A stretch of 64,000 nt of DNA, taken from Porites lobata (taxonomy: Eukaryota; Cnidaria; Anthozoa; Scleractinia; Poritidae). The notes beneath the pieces are model-generated. The model ran no database searches, was not told where the DNA came from, and saw only the letters and a list, made by a program, of their open reading frames with translations. The stretch lies in contig CALNXK010000524.1 of the NCBI GenBank assembly GCA_942486035.1, positions 1-64,000 of the forward strand, written 5' to 3'. The position numbers and the translations under genes are program-made. Below, piece after piece: positions 59,485 to 64,000 of the stretch; position 1 is the first letter of the stretch; the number at the start of each line of letters is the position of its first letter.

Positions 59485-60880
59485 TCCAGTGTTCCAATCT
59501 GCATACAGGAAACTTCATCCTACGGAAACAGCTTTGCTGAAAGTTCACAATGACATTCTGACAAACATGACCAAATAGCTGGGTCTGAATGGAACTGCTC
59601 TTTCCTGGTGCTGCTCTTATCTATCTGGAAGAACACAACCAATATCTGTTCAGGGAGCGGTTTTAAATGTATTTTATCTTCGTTATGGCGTTCCCCAGGG
59701 ATCGTGCCTATGTCCGCTTTTGTTTAACATGTATTCAAGCAAAAACTTTGACATTGTCGGTCATCACCTTCCTCAAGTTCATTGTTATGCAGATGACTCC
59801 TAGCTTTATTTATCGTTTAACCCAAGCTATGCTTTTAGTCAAGATGGGGCAATTAGATCAATGGAAACCTGTATCTCGGTCGTTAAGCAGTGGATGACCT
59901 CGGACAAACTTATGCTTAATGACGACAAAAGCGAACTTATTGTAACAGCATCACGACATCTATTTTAAAAGGCTGCTGTTAACACTATCAGGGTAGGAGA
60001 TTCCGATGTAAGCAAAGTGTCTGTTGTGCGGAATTTGGGTGCGCGGTTCGATGATCAACTTACTATGGCCGTACACATAACCAAAATATGCGGTGCTGCT
60101 TTCTATCACTTGCACAACATTAGACGCATAAGGAAATACCTTTCAATGGGTGCAGCTGCGACTCTCATCCACTCTTTTGTTAGAAGCCGAACAGCCTACC
60201 GTAATAGTCTATTATATGGTTTGCCTAAGTGCCATATTGACAAGGTGCAGAGAGTTCAAAACGCAGGCCGCCAGACTTGTCGTTATGTAGGGCAAATTTT
60301 GCTATATTTTCCCGGTGCTCCATGAGCTGCATTTGCTTAACAGTTTCAAAGCCATTCATGAATTAGCACCGTCCTATATCAATAATCTTATTAAAATTAA
60401 GCCTTTAAACTCAAGTTATGGACTGCAATCTAACGACGGAATACTGCTGTCTCACCCGAATTTTAAAACTCTAACAAGCCTGGGCGACGGTGCTTTCGGT
60501 GCTTCGGCGCCTAAACTCTGGAACGATTTTACCTCTGGAAATTAGAATGACCAAATCTGTTGACACTTTTAAAATACTTTTTTAAGGAAACATGTTTTTA
60601 GTGAGGCTTTTCATTCTTACTTAGGTTTACTTAATACCTATACACGACTATGTAATTTTATTTATTTTTAGCAAAACTTTTAAGGACGTACCTTTGAGTA
60701 AGGCTTTTTATTCTTTGTCGTGTTAAAACACAACACATGATGTAATTCTTATTTATCATTTTGTTATTTTTATTCTATGTATTGTTGTAATGCCCAGTTG
60801 ATCATCTCGTCATGAAACTGTGCAGTATAAATTCTTAAGTATTATTATTATTATCGTTATTATTATTATTACTATTAGGG
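59485..60880 (+). pseudogene. LINE reverse transcriptase remnant with YADD, plus tail
   Basis: It starts within RT (FQSAYRKLHPTETALLKVHN) and then jumps to LNGTALSWCCSYLSGRTQPI, so motif A and its Asp are deleted. It continues YGVPQGSCLCPLLFNMY, HCYADDS (59,783-59,800; YADD at 59,786-59,797) with a stop right after, and WMTSDKLMLNDDKSELIVTA. Next come VRNLGARFDDQLTMAVHITK, RRIRKYLSMGAAATLIHSF and LPKCHIDKVQRVQNA. The C-terminus is in another frame (LHLLNSFKAIHELAPSYINN, then GASAPKLWNDF to about 60,540). A 3' UTR follows and an ATT microsatellite tail (60,841-60,879), as is common for CR1/L2-type LINEs. Confidence 0.9.
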
Positions 60881-61109
60881 CGAGCCAAAAGTATCAAGGA
60901 CCAACTTTCATTTGTTATTTTTTTCAGGTCCAGAGAATTTGATCAGTGTTTCTATGTAAGAAGACAGGCGAGTATTTAAATCCTCGATTAAAGGCAACTA
61001 GGAAACTTACGTTTTTATTATAGCCTGTTAAAAGTTAGTCATCATCATGGACAGTGCGTACCCGTTAAAAACGTTGCATTTTGTACAGTTCTACTCACAG
61101 GTTGTTTCG

Positions 61110-61352
61110 CTTGGCTGGATTCTCAGATGGGCCTCATGTAACTAAGGAAATCCGGATTCCAAAATCCGTGAAATTCTTGCTTGTAAAATCCAGCAAATTT
61201 GTCCTGTGCAAATCGAAATCCTGGGCTTGGAATCCAGAATACAGCTCAGGAAATCCGGAATCTGATTATCTCATTAACGATTGGAATCCAGAATCCAAGT
61301 TCCACTGACTAAGAATCCAGAATCCAGAACCTGGAATACGGAATCCACTGCC
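61110..61352 (+). repeat. Degenerate GGAATCCAGAATCC repeat region
   Basis: Variants of GGAATCC, AATCCGG and GAATCCAGAATCC recur a dozen times. The sequence resumes after the MITE at 62,181 with TATTCCCTTACATGGGGC, which shows the MITE landed inside this repeat. Confidence 0.7.
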
Positions 61353-61355
61353 TTA

Positions 61356-62180
61356 GGGACTGTGCAATAATTATCAGGAGTAGGGGGGAGGGGGGGCATT
61401 ACATAAAATTGCTGCCAAGACAGGGGGGGCTCAAAGTAAAATCACTCATTTGACGCAGGGGGGCCTTAAGTTTTATTCCAAATGTAAATAAAATTAAACG
61501 CAATAAAAGATTCTTAATACAGGCATCATGATAGACTGTAACAAATATCAACACGAACAGCTGTTAAACGATGATTGAAAATATTCCATCAAAATGAAAA
61601 GCAAATCCACAACTGATCAATTTTAACCCGTCTTCTAATTAATTGAGCTGATCCTATGTAAAGCAAAAATCATGAACTTGTTTTTCAGCTTCCCCCATAA
61701 AACAATGGGAATCAAACAGATCTCGCAGACAAGCTTTGTCGGTTTTTGATGTGAATAAAAGTAATGTTTCTTCATCGACTGAATCGATTTGCTGACTTCC
61801 ATATATATATCTGGCTCATAACAAAGTTCAACAGGCTCTCCTCCCAAGGATCTAAATATAATGCAAGCTCTTTTTCGTCTGTTATTTGAAGAGTTCAATC
61901 TCCTGTTCTTTGATTTTTTTTTCTCTGTTCCTTTCTCTTTCTGGGTTCAGAAGTTTTAGATTTTGAGCCAATGTGGTAAGCACCCCGGTACTTAACAAAT
62001 GCTTTGTCTAAATCTGGGTGGTGGGAGGGAAGGGGGGTGTGTGACGTTATTTTTGACATAACAGAGGGGGGTTAGAAGTAATTTTTGTTGTTTTGGAGGG
62101 GGGGTACTGTCTAAGATTTGCTAGATAACTCTAGTTTTTCAGCCTCCTCCCCCCCCTCCTGATAATTATTGCACAGTCCC
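61356..62180. mobile_element. 825-bp PIF/Harbinger-like MITE with TTA target duplication
   Basis: The ends are perfect 25-bp inverted repeats starting GGGACTGTGCAATAAT, flanked by TTA on both sides (61,353-61,355 and 62,181-62,183). TTA/TAA target duplications are characteristic of PIF/Harbinger elements. Inside, several G-runs of six or more lie on the plus strand near both ends. There is no transposase frame. The minus-strand frame at 61,635-61,898 is unsupported. Confidence 0.8.
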
Positions 62181-62613
62181 TTATATTCCCTTACATGGGG
62201 CAATCCATTTCATCTTCAGATTTTGCCTTATTATGGGATTTCCGAAAGAGGTAGAATAATTGCACAGTGCACGGATTAAAACAGTATTCCCAGAAGGTAT
62301 GTAATAAATCTTAATGTCTTTGTAGCATTGCCCTGCTTGGAAGGAATAACAAATCGTTTCTAAAAAAGAATGGGTTTTCTCCTGAGTTCACTTTTAAATT
62401 TATGCAACCTTTATGTCTCGTCCAAGGAATGAATTCGGTTTCTCAGTGGAATGAAACGGGTAGCGCATGCGAACTCTTAGCTTCACAGGTTTCTGTGCTG
62501 TTTATACCACGGACACTGAGGGAGGGGTGGTGGTGCTAAGTGATCGCCTCAGACAGGTATCCGCCTTATAGGGAGTCAACGGAAAAGAGTGAAAAACAAC
62601 AAGGTCCTACCCT

Positions 62614-62971
62614 AGGGCTATGTTCACAGTATACCGGACAGTTTTTCGTGCCGATACGTAAACCTATCCGGTATAGTGTGAACACATATATAGTGTGAAC
62701 ACCTATCCGATATGCAACGGCGCAGTTTCTCTTTGTTACAGAATCCCTACCCGCTATGCTTTTCGTGCAAGCGCAAAAGCTATCTATCCGGTTGTGAACA
62801 TGGCCTTTGTCTTCGTTTTAAAGAAGCGTCCGTTAGGAGAGAAGAAGTAATACCTTTCGAGGTACCGAATCTCTAAAGTGGAGAGTCACATATCGGATAG
62901 GTGTTCATACTATACCGGATAACTTATCGTGTCAGCACGAAAGGCTATACGGTATACTGTGAACATAGCCT
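62614..62971. mobile_element. MITE with AGGCTATGTTCACAGTATAC inverted ends
   Basis: The left end AGGGCTATGTTCACAGTATA and the right end (complement AGGCTATGTTCACAGTATAC) pair over about 40 bp. A second nested inverted pair follows (GTATAGTGTGAACACCTATC / GATAGGTGTTCATACTATAC). No clear target duplication. Confidence 0.75.
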
Positions 62972-63065
62972 TGACCTTAGAGACACTACGCCTAATAGGA
63001 CTACTATACTCACACTCACAAATGAACAATTAACTGAGATTGCGTCAGGAAAAAGAATAGAGACG

Positions 63066-63225
63066 TTAAGGTGATGTTGAGCGAGTCGATTCGCAACGAC
63101 GATTTTTAGTGCAACACAACGTTGCAACGTTACAACAATGTTGTAACTATTCGAAACAATGTTGCAACGCTTTGTTGAGCTAAAAATCGTCGTTGCAAAT
63201 CTTCTCGTGTAACATCGCCTTTAAG
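63066..63225. mobile_element. Palindromic MITE with possible TTAA ends
   Basis: Almost the whole 160 bp is an inverted repeat centred near 63,145 (GCAACGACGATTTTTAG on the left, CTAAAAATCGTCGTTGC on the right, multiple GTTGCAAC/AACGTTGC). TTAA occurs at both borders, as in piggyBac-type insertions. Confidence 0.7.
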
Positions 63226-63269
63226 ACCCGAGGACGGCGACCGCAGCGAAAACAACGCTTAAAAAAAGA

Positions 63270-63525
63270 AAGTAGTGTTCCTGTAATGTTCATAAAAATT
63301 AATTTTTACCCACTTACTTTTTCAAATGTAGGCGAACTCTTCTTGAGTTTAATTCCTTAGAATCATATCCAAATTGAGAAAGAGAAAGGAAACTTCATCG
63401 TCACTTGTTTACTCCATAAAACGTGGAGTTAGACATTTTGACGTCGTAGTCGTGCAGTGACGGCAAAGAAATGTACAAAAAAGTGTGCTGAACGTGCAAA
63501 GTTGTTGTTTTGCTAATTAAACCTA
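63270..63525 (-). repeat. Dispersed repeat of coral type (reverse copy)
   Basis: Reverse complement of the family at 43,321-43,640 (ACAACAACTTTGCACGTTCA, TACATTTCTTTGCCGTCACT). It better preserves the 3' part, ending AAAAATTAATTTTTATGAACATTA-like. The remainder of the window to 64,000 has nothing I recognise. Confidence 0.7.
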
Positions 63526-64000
63526 TTAATTTTATAAATTTTAATTTCAACATAGAGTTCAAAGAAATTGTCATTGGTTTGATCAAGCAAGACTCTGTTA
63601 TGCGGAGAGCCGTGAGACAAAAGTTTAACCATGTTTTGACTGCCAAACCATGGTCGACCAAGCTTGAAAGCTAACCATGATCGCCACTTTAGAAATGGAA
63701 AGGAACCTGGAAACAAAGACTTCTGAGACTGTTATTGGAGACAGGGAAAACAAATCAGCCAATAGCAGGCTGGCACGTCCCCAGTAACAATCCCAGGCAT
63801 CTTTGCGAAATCTAACTTAGCCTAGCTTCCATCTCTTAAACCAAGTCGTTATAATTAATACTACTAAAACAGCGCAGACGTAGAAAATGATGTCTGAATT
63901 TACTGACATATTGGTTGCTTCTAAGGTGCCCCTGCTACTGTCAGTTTCTTTTAAAAGTACTTTAACGTTAAACTGAGTACTAAGTAATTACTGTCTTCTT

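Noticed and set aside
1..64000. tRNA, rRNA and snRNA genes
   Set aside because: I looked for B-box-like GTTCGANTC and conserved rRNA/U-RNA phrases; only isolated partial matches without a foldable partner were found.

Overview
The window looks like nuclear DNA of an anthozoan, most likely a stony coral. It is AT-rich with no rRNA, tRNA or bacterial-type operon. Coding information sits in tiny exons bounded by GT/AG splice sites, and the rest is decayed non-LTR retrotransposons, short inverted-repeat elements and foldback hairpins. Several dispersed repeats (the CAACGACGACGGCGACGG type near 43.3 kb, the ATTATTCATTCAAAATATT type near 44.4 kb) match repeats I remember from coral genomes. That is recollection, not a search. 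Most open frames in the window are chance frames or retroelement debris.

Three exon chains on the minus strand stand out. (1) A six-exon gene at 1,282-3,887 reads in phase from an ATG to a stop and predicts a 105-residue protein with an acidic N-terminus and one C-terminal membrane segment. Its last two exons recur at 40,237-40,598 with protein-level conservation although the surrounding DNA has drifted. (2) A five-exon chain at 32,095-35,291 reads in phase from an ATG for 77 codons, with exons of 22, 41, 67, 71 and 37 bases. (3) Its paralogue at 16,381-19,460 keeps every splice site but has lost one base in exon 2 and hits a stop in exon 4. I recognise none of these proteins; the models come from splice sites, reading phase and paralogue comparison.

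Layout: 0-1.1 kb LINE remnant (minus); 1.3-3.9 kb gene C; 4.9-5.6 kb LINE 3' end and a hairpin; 5.6-11.1 kb mostly unrecognised, with TA-rich tracts and a promoter-like cluster near 10.7 kb; 11.5-12.65 kb LINE (plus); 13.5-21.4 kb segmental duplication copy A; 21.65-28.8 kb tandem array of a roughly 1.4-1.5 kb unit; 28.9-29.9 kb hairpin and LINE 3' end; 29.9-37.0 kb duplication copy B; 37-39.6 kb unrecognised; 39.6-45.8 kb gene D exons and several short repeats; 46-46.9 kb LINE fragments; 47.3-50.5 kb a large inverted repeat enclosing a LINE fragment; 51.1-51.5 kb hAT-like MITE; 51.9-55.4 kb two unexplained frames; 55.4-57.45 kb and 59.5-60.9 kb LINEs; 57.6-58.5 kb and 61.3-63.7 kb MITEs and dispersed repeats.

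A recurring theme is that several unrelated repeats carry a YY1-like AANATGGCGGC motif followed downstream by a strong splice donor, so they could act as portable promoter plus first exon. All four LINE copies whose catalytic region can be read have lost or altered at least one catalytic RT block, so none appears autonomous.
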